The notes under the pieces are model-generated. The model had not been told where the DNA came from. It was given only the letters and a program-made list of their open reading frames with translations, and made no database searches. Of a stretch of DNA of 64,000 bases, positions 56,169-64,000 are shown piece by piece. Every line of letters starts with the position of its first letter. Within the stretch, counting starts at the first letter, position 1. The stretch spans positions 372,001 to 436,000 of the forward strand of contig NZ_CP110806.1 in NCBI RefSeq assembly GCF_026184235.1, given 5' to 3'. The position numbers were made by a program, and so were the translations under genes. Source of the stretch: Cellulomonas sp. S1-8 (GTDB lineage Bacteria > Actinomycetota > Actinomycetes > Actinomycetales > Cellulomonadaceae).

Positions 56169-57920
56169 GTGGCAGAGGTCCCGTCGCCGTCGTCCGGTGA
56201 CCTCGATCGCGCCAACTACGCGACGATCTGGGACGCCGTGGCACGCGCCGTACCGGACCGTGTCGCCGTGCGGGCCGACGGCGCGGCGGTCACCTACGCC
56301 GCGTTCGAGGAGATGGCCGCGCGCCTGGCCGCGACGTTCGTCGCGCACGGCCTGGGGGTGGACTCGACCGTCGCGATCTTCATGTACAACCGCGTCGAGT
56401 ACCTCATCACGCTGTACGCCGCGTACAAGATCGGCGCGATCCCGGTCAACATCAACTACCGCTACCACGGCGCCGAGCTCGCCCAGCTGCTCGAGGCCTC
56501 GAGCCCTGCCGCGCTCGTCCACCCGAGCAGCCTCGCGGCGGCGGTGCGGGACGCCGCCGGCCACGTCGCGCTCCCCGCGCTCGTCCTCGTCGTGCCGGAC
56601 GGCGCGCCCGACGGCCCGCCCCCCGACGGGCCCGTCCCCCCGCCCGACGACGTCCCCCCGCCCCCCGGGATGCCCTTCTCCGCGGCCCTCGACGCCGCGC
56701 CGCTCCCCCCGCAGCCGCGCGGACCGGAGCACAGGATCTTCATGTTCACGGGCGGCACCACCGGCCGGCCCAAGGCCGTCGTGTGGACCCACGGCAACCT
56801 CTTCGACAGCCAGCTGTACTCGATCTACGGCACCCTGCCCGTCGACCCCCCGGCCTCCCTGGACGACGTCACGGCGATCGCCGCGCGCGAGGACCTGCCC
56901 CGGACGGTGTGCCTGCCGCTGCCGCCGATGATGCACGCGACCGCGCTGTTCAACGTCATGAACGCGGTGGTCCTCGGGGGCACCGTGGTGTTCCTGCCGA
57001 CGGCGCGGTTCGACCCGCGTGCGGCGCTGCGGGCCGTCGAGGAGCACGGAGTCACGCGTCTCGTCGTGGCGGGCAACGCCGTCGTCGGGCCGCTCGTCGA
57101 CGTCCTGGACGCGGGGGACGGCGCGGACGTCTCCGGGCTCACGACCGTCCTCAGCTCCGGCATGGTGTGGTCCGACGACCTCAAGCGGCGCCTGCTCGCC
57201 CACGCCCCCGGGGCGACGCTGATCGACATCGTCGGGTCGAGCGAGGGCGGGCCGTTCGCCTACGGCGTGGTGCGGGGGCCCGACGACCTGCCGAGCCGCC
57301 CCCGCCTCGCGCCCGGCGCCGTCGTCCTGTCGCCCGAGCTCGAGCAGGTGCAGGACGTGGTCGGGGCGACGGGGGTGCTCGCCTACCGCGGCCCGATGCC
57401 GCTGGGGTACCACGGGGACCCGCGGCGTACCGCGGAGACGTACCCCGAGATCGACGGGGTGCGCCACGTGATGCCGGGCGACTACGTCCGGGTGCTGGGT
57501 GACGGCTACGTCGAGCTGCTCGGCCGCGGCTCGGGCGTCGTCAACACGGGCGGGGAGAAGGTGTTCCCCGGCGAGGTCGAGCAGGTGCTGCTCGCGCTGC
57601 CGGGCGTCGTGGACGCGGTCGTCCTCGGTCTGCCGGACCCGCGCTGGGGCGAGGTGGTCACGGCGGTGGTCGTCGTCACCCCCGGCACCGTCCTGACGGC
57701 CGGGCAGGTGCAGGACGAGGTGGGCCGGCGGCTGGCCGGCTACAAGAAGCCGCGGCGGCTGTACGTGGTCGACGAGCTCGCGCGCAGCCCTAGCGGCAAG
57801 GTCGACATGCACCGGCTGCGGCGACGCATCGCCGACCTGAGCGAGGTGCCGCCCCCCGCGGACCCGGGCCCCGACCCCGCCCCCGACTCGGCCCCAGGCC
57901 CCCCGGAGAGGACCCGATGA
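56169..57920 (+). CDS. acyl-CoA synthetase (AMP-forming)
   Basis: A 583-residue ligase from GTG 56169 with a GAGGA site. AMP-binding motifs: MFTGGTTGRPKAVVWTHGN (P-loop), VGSSEGGPFAYGVVR, GRGSGVVNTGGEKVFPGEVE and the C-terminal RSPSGKVDM with the catalytic Lys. A low-complexity Pro-rich insert (DGPPPDGPVPPPDDVPPPPG) sits near residue 160. It forms a CoA thioester of a carboxylic acid. Its stop overlaps the thiolase-like gene (ATGA), starting a four-gene operon. The Pro-rich insert and absence of a standard fatty-acid signature make the substrate unclear. Confidence 0.93.
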   Translation: MAEVPSPSSGDLDRANYATIWDAVARAVPDRVAVRADGAAVTYAAFEEMAARLAATFVAHGLGVDSTVAIFMYNRVEYLITLYAAYKIGAIPVNINYRYHGAELAQLLEASSPAALVHPSSLAAAVRDAAGHVALPALVLVVPDGAPDGPPPDGPVPPPDDVPPPPGMPFSAALDAAPLPPQPRGPEHRIFMFTGGTTGRPKAVVWTHGNLFDSQLYSIYGTLPVDPPASLDDVTAIAAREDLPRTVCLPLPPMMHATALFNVMNAVVLGGTVVFLPTARFDPRAALRAVEEHGVTRLVVAGNAVVGPLVDVLDAGDGADVSGLTTVLSSGMVWSDDLKRRLLAHAPGATLIDIVGSSEGGPFAYGVVRGPDDLPSRPRLAPGAVVLSPELEQVQDVVGATGVLAYRGPMPLGYHGDPRRTAETYPEIDGVRHVMPGDYVRVLGDGYVELLGRGSGVVNTGGEKVFPGEVEQVLLALPGVVDAVVLGLPDPRWGEVVTAVVVVTPGTVLTAGQVQDEVGRRLAGYKKPRRLYVVDELARSPSGKVDMHRLRRRIADLSEVPPPADPGPDPAPDSAPGPPERTR

Positions 57921-59107
57921 GGTTCACCGACGCGCACATCCCGTTCGGCATGAGCTGGACCTCGCCCTTCGCCAAGTGGCAGGGGCCGCTCGCCGAGCTC
58001 AACAGCCTGGACATGGCGGTCGACGTCACCGGCCGCGCCCTGGCGGACCGGGGGCTGCCGCCCGAGGAGATCACCGAGTGGACCCTGGGGTGCACCGTCC
58101 CCCAGCAGCACTCCTTCTACGGCGTCACCCTCGTCTCCCGCCGCCTGGGGGCCGGTGACCACGGCGGGCCGTGGATCTCCCGGGCCTGCGCGACGTCGGC
58201 GGCCGTCATCGAGCACCTCGCCACCCAGGTGCAGCTGGGCGCGCACACGACGACGATCGGCGTGATCACGGACCGCACCAGCAACGGCCCGCTCATGCTC
58301 TGGAGCAGCGGCCGGGGGCCCGGCGGCGCACCGGTGAGCGAGCACTGGGTGCTGGACCCGATGACGCTCGACCCCACCACGGGCCAGAGCATGAACGACA
58401 CCGCCGAGAACACCGCGCGGGCCGCGGGCTACACCCGCGAGCAGGTCGACGAGGTCGCGCTGCTGCGCTACGAGCAGTACCGCAGCTCGCTCGCCGACGA
58501 CCGCGCGATCCAGCGCGCGTACATGGTGCCCGTCCGCATCCCGGGGCGCCGGGGGGACGACTGGCTCGAGGCGGACCACGGGGTCTTCCCGACGACGGCC
58601 GAGGGCCTGGCCCGGCTGCGCCCCGTGGCGCCCGACGGCGTCGTGACGTTCGGCGCGCAGACGCACCCGGCCGACGGGTGCGCCGGTGTGGTCGTCGCGA
58701 GCGCCGCACGGGCACGCGAGCTCGGCCGCGACGGGGTCACCGCGCAGGTCCTGGCGACGGGGTTCGCCCGCGCCGAGCCCGCGTACATGCCGCGGGCGCC
58801 CGTGCCCGCCGCCCTGCGCGCGCTCGCGGACGCGGGCCTGGAGGTCGCCGACGTGGACGTGGTGACGACGCACAACCCGTTCGCGGTCAACGACCTGTGG
58901 TTCGCCGAGCAGACCGGCTACCCGCTGGAGCGGATGAACCCGTACGGGTCCTCGCTGGTCTACGGCCACCCGCAGGGTCCGACCGGCGCCCGCGCCGTCA
59001 CCGAGCTCGTCCACGCCCTGCACGCCCGCGGCGGCGGCGTCGGCCTGTTCACCGGCTGCGCCGCCGGCGACTCGGCCGGGGCCGTCGTCGTCCGGGTCGA
59101 CGGATGA
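57917..59107 (+). CDS. thiolase family protein (acetyl-CoA acetyltransferase-like)
   Basis: A 396-residue thiolase-fold enzyme. The nucleophile Cys is in WISRACATSAAVIEHLATQ; THNPFAVNDLWFAEQTGYPL and NPYGSSLVYGHPQGPTGARA form the CoA-binding and His region; GLFTGCAAGDSAGAVVVRV holds the second Cys. MAGDITGR-like parts are absent, so it belongs to the uncharacterised thiolases of degradation clusters. It would cleave or condense an acyl-CoA. It overlaps the CoA-ligase gene by 4 nt. Confidence 0.87.
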   Translation: MRFTDAHIPFGMSWTSPFAKWQGPLAELNSLDMAVDVTGRALADRGLPPEEITEWTLGCTVPQQHSFYGVTLVSRRLGAGDHGGPWISRACATSAAVIEHLATQVQLGAHTTTIGVITDRTSNGPLMLWSSGRGPGGAPVSEHWVLDPMTLDPTTGQSMNDTAENTARAAGYTREQVDEVALLRYEQYRSSLADDRAIQRAYMVPVRIPGRRGDDWLEADHGVFPTTAEGLARLRPVAPDGVVTFGAQTHPADGCAGVVVASAARARELGRDGVTAQVLATGFARAEPAYMPRAPVPAALRALADAGLEVADVDVVTTHNPFAVNDLWFAEQTGYPLERMNPYGSSLVYGHPQGPTGARAVTELVHALHARGGGVGLFTGCAAGDSAGAVVVRVDG

Positions 59108-59150
59108 CCGCCCCCGTCCCGCCCACCACCCTCACGAGAGCGAGCGACCG

Positions 59151-59681
59151 ATGACCCCAGAGCCCGCAGCCCCCGAGCCCGCAGCCCCCGAGCCCGCAGC
59201 CCCCGCGTCCCCAGCCCCCACGACCCCCGGCCTGACGCTGGTCGCCCTGCCCGACCTGGCGTCGATGGCCGGGACGACCTTCGGCCCGTCGTCCTGGCGC
59301 ACCATCACCCAGGAGCAGGTCGACCGGTTCGCCGACCTCACGGGCGACCACAACCCGATCCACCTCGACCCGCAGTACGCGGCGGGCACGCCGTTCGGCG
59401 GCACGATCGTCCACGGCTACCTCACCCTGGCCCTCGTGGTGCCGCTCATGGCCGAGCTCGTCGAGGTGACGGGCGTGGGCACCGGCGTGAACTACGGGCT
59501 CGACCGGCTGCGGTTCCCCGCGCCGGTGCGGGTCGGGTCGCGCATCCGCGTGACGTCGACGCTGACGTCGGTCACCGACGTGCCCGGCGGGTACCAGGCG
59601 GTCTTCGAGAACACGTTCGAGGCCGAGGGGCAGGCCAAGCCCGCCGCGGTCGCCGTCATGATCGTGCGGTACTACTCATGA
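59151..59681 (+). CDS. MaoC family enoyl-CoA hydratase/dehydratase
   Basis: A 176-residue single-hotdog protein. After an N-terminal Pro/Ala tail of three PEPAA units (residues 3-20) it has the MaoC core WRTITQEQVDRFADLTGDHN followed by PIHLDPQYAAGTPFGGTIVH, with the hydratase Asp and His. It probably hydrates an enoyl-CoA made by the upstream enzymes. It lies 43 bp after the thiolase gene and overlaps the SDR gene by 4 nt. Confidence 0.9.
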   Translation: MTPEPAAPEPAAPEPAAPASPAPTTPGLTLVALPDLASMAGTTFGPSSWRTITQEQVDRFADLTGDHNPIHLDPQYAAGTPFGGTIVHGYLTLALVVPLMAELVEVTGVGTGVNYGLDRLRFPAPVRVGSRIRVTSTLTSVTDVPGGYQAVFENTFEAEGQAKPAAVAVMIVRYYS

Positions 59682-60604
59682 GCGGGACGATGGGCATCGA
59701 CCTGACCGGACGCGCCGCCGTCGTGACCGGGAGCGGGCAGGGGCTGGGCCGGGCGTACGCGCGGGCACTGGCCGCCGCCGGGGCCGGGGTGGTCGTCAAC
59801 GACGTGAACGCCGAGGCGGCGCAGGCGACGGTCGACGCGATCGTCGCCGACGGCGGGTCGGCCGTCGCGGTCGTCGCACCCGTGGGTCCCACGGCGACGG
59901 CCGACCGGCTCGTCGCCGCCGCGGTCGAGGCGTTCGGACGGCTCGACGTGCTCGTCACCAACGCCGGTGTGCTGCGTGACCGTGTGCTGTGGAAGACGAC
60001 CGACGAGGACTTCGACCTGGTGATCGACACGCACCTGCGGGGGACGTTCACCTGCGCCCGGGCCGCCGCCGTCCACATGCGCGAGCGCGGGGAGGGCGGC
60101 CGGATCGTGCTCGTGGGCTCGCCAGCCGGTCAGCACGGCAACTTCGGTCAGACGAGCTACGCGGCCGCCAAGGCGGGCGTCGTCGCCATGGCCCGGACGT
60201 GGTCGCTCGAGCTGGCGCGGGCCCGGATCACCGTGAACGCCGTCGTGCCGACCGCGATTACGGCGATGACCGCGACCATCCCCGTCTACGCGGACGTCGC
60301 CGCGGCGTACGACCGGGGGGAGCCCCTGCCGCGGGTGGTGCGCCAGGAGCACGCGCTGGGCGGACCGGAGGACGTCGCGCCGCTCGTGGTCTGGCTCGCC
60401 TCCGACGCGTCCGCGGACGTCACCGGGCAGGCCATCGGCATCGGCGGGGACAAGCTGTCCGTCTACTCCGTCCCGCAGGAGCGGGGTGTCGCGTTCCGTG
60501 AGGGCGGGTGGACGGCCGAGGCGATCGCCGCGTCGTGGGAGAGCGAGTTCGCGCCGCACGTCCAGCCCAGCGGGATCACGCTGCCCCCGCTCGACCTGAC
60601 GTGA
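59678..60604 (+). CDS. short-chain dehydrogenase (3-hydroxyacyl-CoA dehydrogenase-like)
   Basis: A 308-residue SDR: AAVVTGSGQGLGRAYARALA (NAD(P)-binding), VLVTNAGVLRDRVLWKTTDE, IVLVGSPAGQHGNFGQTSYA followed by AAKAG, giving Ser and the YxxxK pair. The region around VVNDVN with Asp after strand 2 suggests NAD(H). It would oxidise the hydroxyacyl-CoA from the MaoC step, giving a beta-oxidation-like set with the thiolase. Its 3' end overlaps the convergent PaaX gene by 29 bp. Confidence 0.9.
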   Translation: MSGTMGIDLTGRAAVVTGSGQGLGRAYARALAAAGAGVVVNDVNAEAAQATVDAIVADGGSAVAVVAPVGPTATADRLVAAAVEAFGRLDVLVTNAGVLRDRVLWKTTDEDFDLVIDTHLRGTFTCARAAAVHMRERGEGGRIVLVGSPAGQHGNFGQTSYAAAKAGVVAMARTWSLELARARITVNAVVPTAITAMTATIPVYADVAAAYDRGEPLPRVVRQEHALGGPEDVAPLVVWLASDASADVTGQAIGIGGDKLSVYSVPQERGVAFREGGWTAEAIAASWESEFAPHVQPSGITLPPLDLT

Positions 60605-61532
60605 CCGGCGCGGGTCGCGGACCCGGCGGGTCGGAGACGACGGAGAACTGGACGACCCGGTCGGCGAGCTCGGGCGAGTAGGCGCCGATCACCTGCCGGA
60701 CCCGCACCGAGGCGGGTGCGCCCAGCTGCTCGTAGGTGTCCCGGAACAGGTCCCGCGCCCGGTCCCGCGGCCAGTCCGTGGGCAGCAGCCGGCGGGGCAG
60801 GTCCGGGTCCAGGCCCGGGAAGGCCCGCCAGGCGTCCATGAGCTCGGTCCGCCTGACGAGCGCGTCGACGGGGGAGATGGCGCCCTTGCCCAGTGCGGCG
60901 TGCGTCGGCTCCCAGGCGGCCACGAAGGTGCGGTAGAGGTCCGCAAGGCCGTCGAGGTCCCAGGCGCTCTGGGGGGCCAGGGTCGCGCCGGGCAGCGCGG
61001 GGGAGGTGGCGACGAAGGCGGTGGCGTGGGTGACGCCGAGGTCCCCGAGCTCGGCGAGCGCCTGGTCGTGGCGCGGGTGCGGGGAGATCCACAGCGCGTC
61101 GTAGAGGGGTGCGAAGCCGAGCCAGCGCAGCCGCGTGCGCAGCGCCTCGCGGGCCGAGCGGTTCGTCTCCGGCACCGAGAAGGCCACGAGGCTCCACCGG
61201 CCGTCCCAGTCGGCCCCGTCCCCGGCGCCGAAGGCCACGATGCGCTCGGCGCCCTTGCGCATGACGGCCTGGGCGCGCGGGGTCAGCGCGTAGAACGTGT
61301 GGCGGCCGCTGCGGGTCGAGACGAGCAGCAGGTGCTTGACCATGCGGCTGAGCGCGGCCCGCGCGGCCACGTCGCTGACACCGAAGTCGGCGAGGAGGTC
61401 CACGAGCGCGGCCGACGGCAGCGGGTCCTCCTGGCCCCACCAGTAGTCGCCGAGGAGAGTCAGGAGCAGGCTCGGCGGGGAGCCCTGACGGGTGCGCGGC
61501 GTGCTCGTGCCGCCCTCGCTCGTCCCAGCCAC
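60576..61532 (-). CDS. PaaX family transcriptional repressor, second
   Basis: A 318-residue regulator from GTG 61532 with GGAGGGGAG before it. Landmarks: SLLLTLLGDYWWGQEDPLPS, LVDLLADFGVSDVAARAALS, RMVKHLLLVSTRSGRHTFYA, WSLVAFSVPETNRSAREALR and LRWLGFAPLYDALWISPHPR. It is divergent from the FAH gene, with paired TGWCACATTC sites between them. It is only moderately similar to the first PaaX-type protein (55165), so the two regulators probably sense different thioesters. Confidence 0.9.
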   Translation of the reverse strand: MAGTSEGGTSTPRTRQGSPPSLLLTLLGDYWWGQEDPLPSAALVDLLADFGVSDVAARAALSRMVKHLLLVSTRSGRHTFYALTPRAQAVMRKGAERIVAFGAGDGADWDGRWSLVAFSVPETNRSAREALRTRLRWLGFAPLYDALWISPHPRHDQALAELGDLGVTHATAFVATSPALPGATLAPQSAWDLDGLADLYRTFVAAWEPTHAALGKGAISPVDALVRRTELMDAWRAFPGLDPDLPRRLLPTDWPRDRARDLFRDTYEQLGAPASVRVRQVIGAYSPELADRVVQFSVVSDPPGPRPAPVTSGRAGAA

Positions 61533-61577
61533 GTGCTGCTCCCCTCCCGCCGGTCGCCTCCCGCTGCGGCAATGCTT

Positions 61578-61618
61578 GACACATTCTACGCCGCCCGCAG
61601 ATAGTGATGTCACATTCA
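61578..61618. promoter_or_regulatory. paired TGACACATTC/TGTCACATTC sites, 31 bp apart
   Basis: Two direct decamers (61578 and 61609; 9 of 10 identical) three helical turns apart in the divergent region between the second PaaX gene and the FAH gene. They resemble half-sites at 55086-55105. TTGACA at 61577 can also serve as -35 of the FAH gene. A PaaX operator is likely. Confidence 0.55.
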
Positions 61619-61641
61619 CCACCAGCTCGGGAGCCACGACG

Positions 61642-62499
61642 ATGAGGCTAGCCAGCACCGTCGACGCACGCCTGCACGTCGTGCTGAGCGACCGGTCGGT
61701 CGACGTGACGGACGCGCTCGGGCTGCGGCCCGGCGCGGGCGGTCCCCTGCTGGCGTTCCTCGACGACGGCGGGTCGATCGCCGAGCTCCAGGCGCTCGAC
61801 CTCGACGCGTGGCCGTCGCAGCCGCTCGACGTCGGCCGGCTCGCGGCACCGATCGCGCGGCCGGGCAAGGTGGTCGGCGCCCCCGTCAACTACCGCGACC
61901 ACCAGGCCGAGATGGGCGAGCAGCGCACCATCGCCGACTACGGCGTCTTCCTCAAGGCGAGCTCGTCGGTCATCGGGCCGGCCGAGCAGATCCGGCTGCC
62001 GTACCTCGACGTCCGCACCGACCACGAGGGCGAGCTGGGGGTCGTCATCGGGCGGACCGCGAGCCGCGTCCCGGCCGAGCGCGCCCTGGCCCACGTCTTC
62101 GGGTACGCGCCCGTCCTGGACATCACCGTCCGCTCCGGCGAGGACCGCTCGACCCGCAAGTCCTTCGACACGTTCACGCCCTTCGGCCCGTGGGTGACCA
62201 CCGCCGACGAGGTCCCGGACCCCGGGGCGCTCGACCTGCGCTGCTGGGTGGACGGCGAGCTGCGGCAGCACGCGTCCACGGCGGACCTGCTCTACGACGT
62301 GGCCGAGCTCATCGCCTACACGAGCCACGTCATGACGCTGCACCCCGGTGACATCATCGCGACGGGCACCCCCGCCGGCGTCGGCCCGATCGCTGCCGGG
62401 CAGCGGGTCACGGTCGAGATCGAGGGCCTCGGTCGTCTCGACGTCGGCGTCACGGACGACGGCGCGATCGCGTACGCCGACCGGCCGGGCCCTCGGTGA
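61642..62499 (+). CDS. fumarylacetoacetate hydrolase family protein, second
   Basis: A 285-residue hydrolase from ATG 61642 with GGGAG. Motifs: VVGAPVNYRDHQAEMGEQRT, YGVFLKASSSVIGPAEQI, DHEGELGVVIGRTASRV, GYAPVLDITVRSGEDRSTRK, SFDTFTPFGPWVTTADEV, HPGDIIATGTPAGVGPIA. It hydrolyses or isomerises a diketo acid (2-hydroxyhepta-2,4-diene-dioate isomerase type). It is separate from the gentisate FAH (48256), only distantly similar in the N-terminal part, and is coupled to the acyl-CoA synthetase (GTGA). Confidence 0.92.
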   Translation: MRLASTVDARLHVVLSDRSVDVTDALGLRPGAGGPLLAFLDDGGSIAELQALDLDAWPSQPLDVGRLAAPIARPGKVVGAPVNYRDHQAEMGEQRTIADYGVFLKASSSVIGPAEQIRLPYLDVRTDHEGELGVVIGRTASRVPAERALAHVFGYAPVLDITVRSGEDRSTRKSFDTFTPFGPWVTTADEVPDPGALDLRCWVDGELRQHASTADLLYDVAELIAYTSHVMTLHPGDIIATGTPAGVGPIAAGQRVTVEIEGLGRLDVGVTDDGAIAYADRPGPR

Positions 62500-64000
62500 C
62501 GGCGGTCCGGCCGGCGGCCGACCCCGCCCCGCACGCACGCGCGGGGCACCCGCTGGACGTGATGTTCCGTCCGGCGAGCATCGCCGTCGTCGGCGCCTCC
62601 GCCCGGCCGGGCAAGGCCGGCCACGCGATGGTCCAGGCGCTGCGGCACTTCCCCGGCACGCTCCACCCGGTCAACCCGCGCGGCGGTGAGGTGCTCGGGC
62701 ACCCGGTCCTCACGTCGCTGCGCGAGTCCTCGGGCGTGGACCTCGCCGTGCTCGTCGTCCCGCCCGAGGCGGTCCCGGCGGCGCTCGAGGACGCCGGCGA
62801 CGCGGGCGTGCGCGCCGCCGTGGTGTGCGCGGGCGGGTTCGCGGAGTCGGGCCCCGACGGCGCGCGGATCCAGGACCGCGTCGTCCGCGTGGCGCGGGAG
62901 GCAGGCATCCGGCTCCTCGGGCCCAACACCTCGGGGTTCATGAACCCGGTCGACCGGACGACCGCCAACTTCATGCCGTCCGTCGCCGACCTCGCACCGG
63001 GCTCGGTGAGCGTCGTGGCGCAGTCCGGCGGCGTGAACCTCGTCCTCGCGTTCCTGCTGGCCCGCGCGGGGGTGGGTCTGCGCCTCGGTGCGGGGCTCGG
63101 CAACGCGGTCGACGTCGACTTCCCCGAGCTGCTGGACTTCCTCACCCAGGACGACGCCACCACCGCCGTGGGGCTGCACGTCGAGGGCGTCGCCGACGGG
63201 CCCGCGCTGGTCGACGCCCTGCGTCGGACGACCGCGCGCAAGCCCGTCGTGGCGTTCAAGGTCGGCCGGTCCGACGTCTCCGAGTTCGCCCGGTCGCACA
63301 CCGGTGCGTTGACCGGCTCCTACGGGGTGACCCGCGCGGCGCTGCAGCAGGCCGGGGCCGTCGTCGTCGACAGCCTGGAGGAGATGGTCGCGGCGCTCGT
63401 GGCCCTGCGGGCGCTCCGCCTGCCCGCCGCCGACCGCGTCGGCGTCGGGCTGGTCACCGGGCAGGCGGGCCCGGGCCTGGTCGTCACCGACGCGCTCGGC
63501 GCGCGGGGCATCGACCTGCCGGCCCTCACCGACGCGACGCAGCACCGCATCGCCACGCTGCTCCCGCCGCTGACCTTCCAGCGCAACCCGGTGGACACCG
63601 GTCGGCCGTCGCCGACGTTCGGCGACGTGGTCGCCGCCGTCGCGTCCGACCCGGTCGTCGACGTCCTGGGCGTGTACGCGCTGGACGAGCCCGACGCCCT
63701 CGACCCCGTCGCCGCGCTCGGACCGGCCGCGGGCCGCGTGCTCTTCGCGAGCGGGGGACCGCCGGACGCGCTGGCCGAGCGACGCCGCGGGCTGGACGCC
63801 GCCGGCATCCCGATGCTCGCGGGCCCGGGGGACCTGGCGACGGCGCTGGCCGCGGTCGTCACCGACGCGCGGGTCCGGGCCGTCGTCGATGCCCCGCCCG
63901 TGACGGCGACGCGGACCGTCGGCCGAACGCTCGACGAGGACGAGGCCAAGACGCTGCTCGAGTCGTACGGCGTGCGCACCCCGGCACGACGGGTCGCCGC
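62496..64000 (+). CDS. acyl-CoA synthetase, NDP-forming type (3' end beyond window)
   Basis: A partial gene from GTG 62496, overlapping the FAH stop. Over 500 residues are visible. CoA-binding domain: DVMFRPASIAVVGASARPGK, VNPRGGEVLGHPVLTSLRES; ligase domain with VSVVAQSGGVNLVLAFLLAR, GNAVDVDFPELLDFL and the phosphorylated His in FARSHTGALTGSYGVTRAAL; then the start of an ATP-grasp part (TLDEDEAKTLLESYGVRTPA). Such proteins make acetyl-, propionyl- or aryl-CoA with ADP formation. It probably activates or recovers a product of the degradation cluster. Confidence 0.92.
   Translation, partial: MTAVRPAADPAPHARAGHPLDVMFRPASIAVVGASARPGKAGHAMVQALRHFPGTLHPVNPRGGEVLGHPVLTSLRESSGVDLAVLVVPPEAVPAALEDAGDAGVRAAVVCAGGFAESGPDGARIQDRVVRVAREAGIRLLGPNTSGFMNPVDRTTANFMPSVADLAPGSVSVVAQSGGVNLVLAFLLARAGVGLRLGAGLGNAVDVDFPELLDFLTQDDATTAVGLHVEGVADGPALVDALRRTTARKPVVAFKVGRSDVSEFARSHTGALTGSYGVTRAALQQAGAVVVDSLEEMVAALVALRALRLPAADRVGVGLVTGQAGPGLVVTDALGARGIDLPALTDATQHRIATLLPPLTFQRNPVDTGRPSPTFGDVVAAVASDPVVDVLGVYALDEPDALDPVAALGPAAGRVLFASGGPPDALAERRRGLDAAGIPMLAGPGDLATALAAVVTDARVRAVVDAPPVTATRTVGRTLDEDEAKTLLESYGVRTPARRVA

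Overview
The window is chromosomal DNA of a very GC-rich actinomycete. I infer a Cellulomonas-like member of the Micrococcales from base composition, frequent GTG starts, ATGA/GTGA gene overlaps and a mycothiol-type maleylpyruvate isomerase. No rRNA, tRNA, CRISPR array, insertion sequence, integrase or phage gene was seen. Both window edges cut genes.

Layout. 1-9300 is mixed housekeeping: DUF2332, a damaged Nudix-like gene, a ceramidase-like membrane protein, an AraC-GyrI regulator, CYTH-CHAD, GNAT acetyltransferases, DUF4386 with a nearby paralogue remnant, an LD-carboxypeptidase and a lipoprotein. 9314-12170 is a NarL-type two-component system with a membrane protein. 12419-22786 is an accessory block on the minus strand: sigma factor, small beta-rich protein, cytoplasmic subtilase with an NPFHST repeat linker, and TPR-CHAT protease, followed by a 1442-residue DUF4157 metallopeptidase-like protein with a toxin-like tail and an overlapping small gene. 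22897-39723 is mostly small metabolic and regulatory genes, a second two-component system and a nucleotidyltransferase/HTH pair.

39901-46844 is an operon of a C-A-T-SDR nonribosomal peptide synthetase, PabA and a PabB-PabC fusion. The A-domain code read from the sequence closely resembles the 4-aminobenzoate code, so the operon seems to make and activate its own 4-aminobenzoate. It is the most novel system seen here. Divergent from it, 47168-50455 is a gentisate catabolic operon (dioxygenase, fumarylacetoacetase-family hydrolase, maleylpyruvate isomerase) and a MarR regulator. 51636-64000 holds an ABC importer, two PaaX-type repressors and a CoA-ester pathway (acyl-CoA ligase, thiolase-like enzyme, MaoC hydratase, SDR, FAH hydrolase, NDP-forming acyl-CoA synthetase), probably for uptake and degradation of an organic acid.

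Two families of dispersed intergenic repeats were found by eye: a long GC-rich palindrome (five copies, 2088-31174) and a 57-bp element containing a GTGGTC/GACCAC hairpin (four copies, 39825-51425). Starts were chosen by ribosome binding sites, overlaps and family length; all functional names rest on motif recognition, not on database searches.
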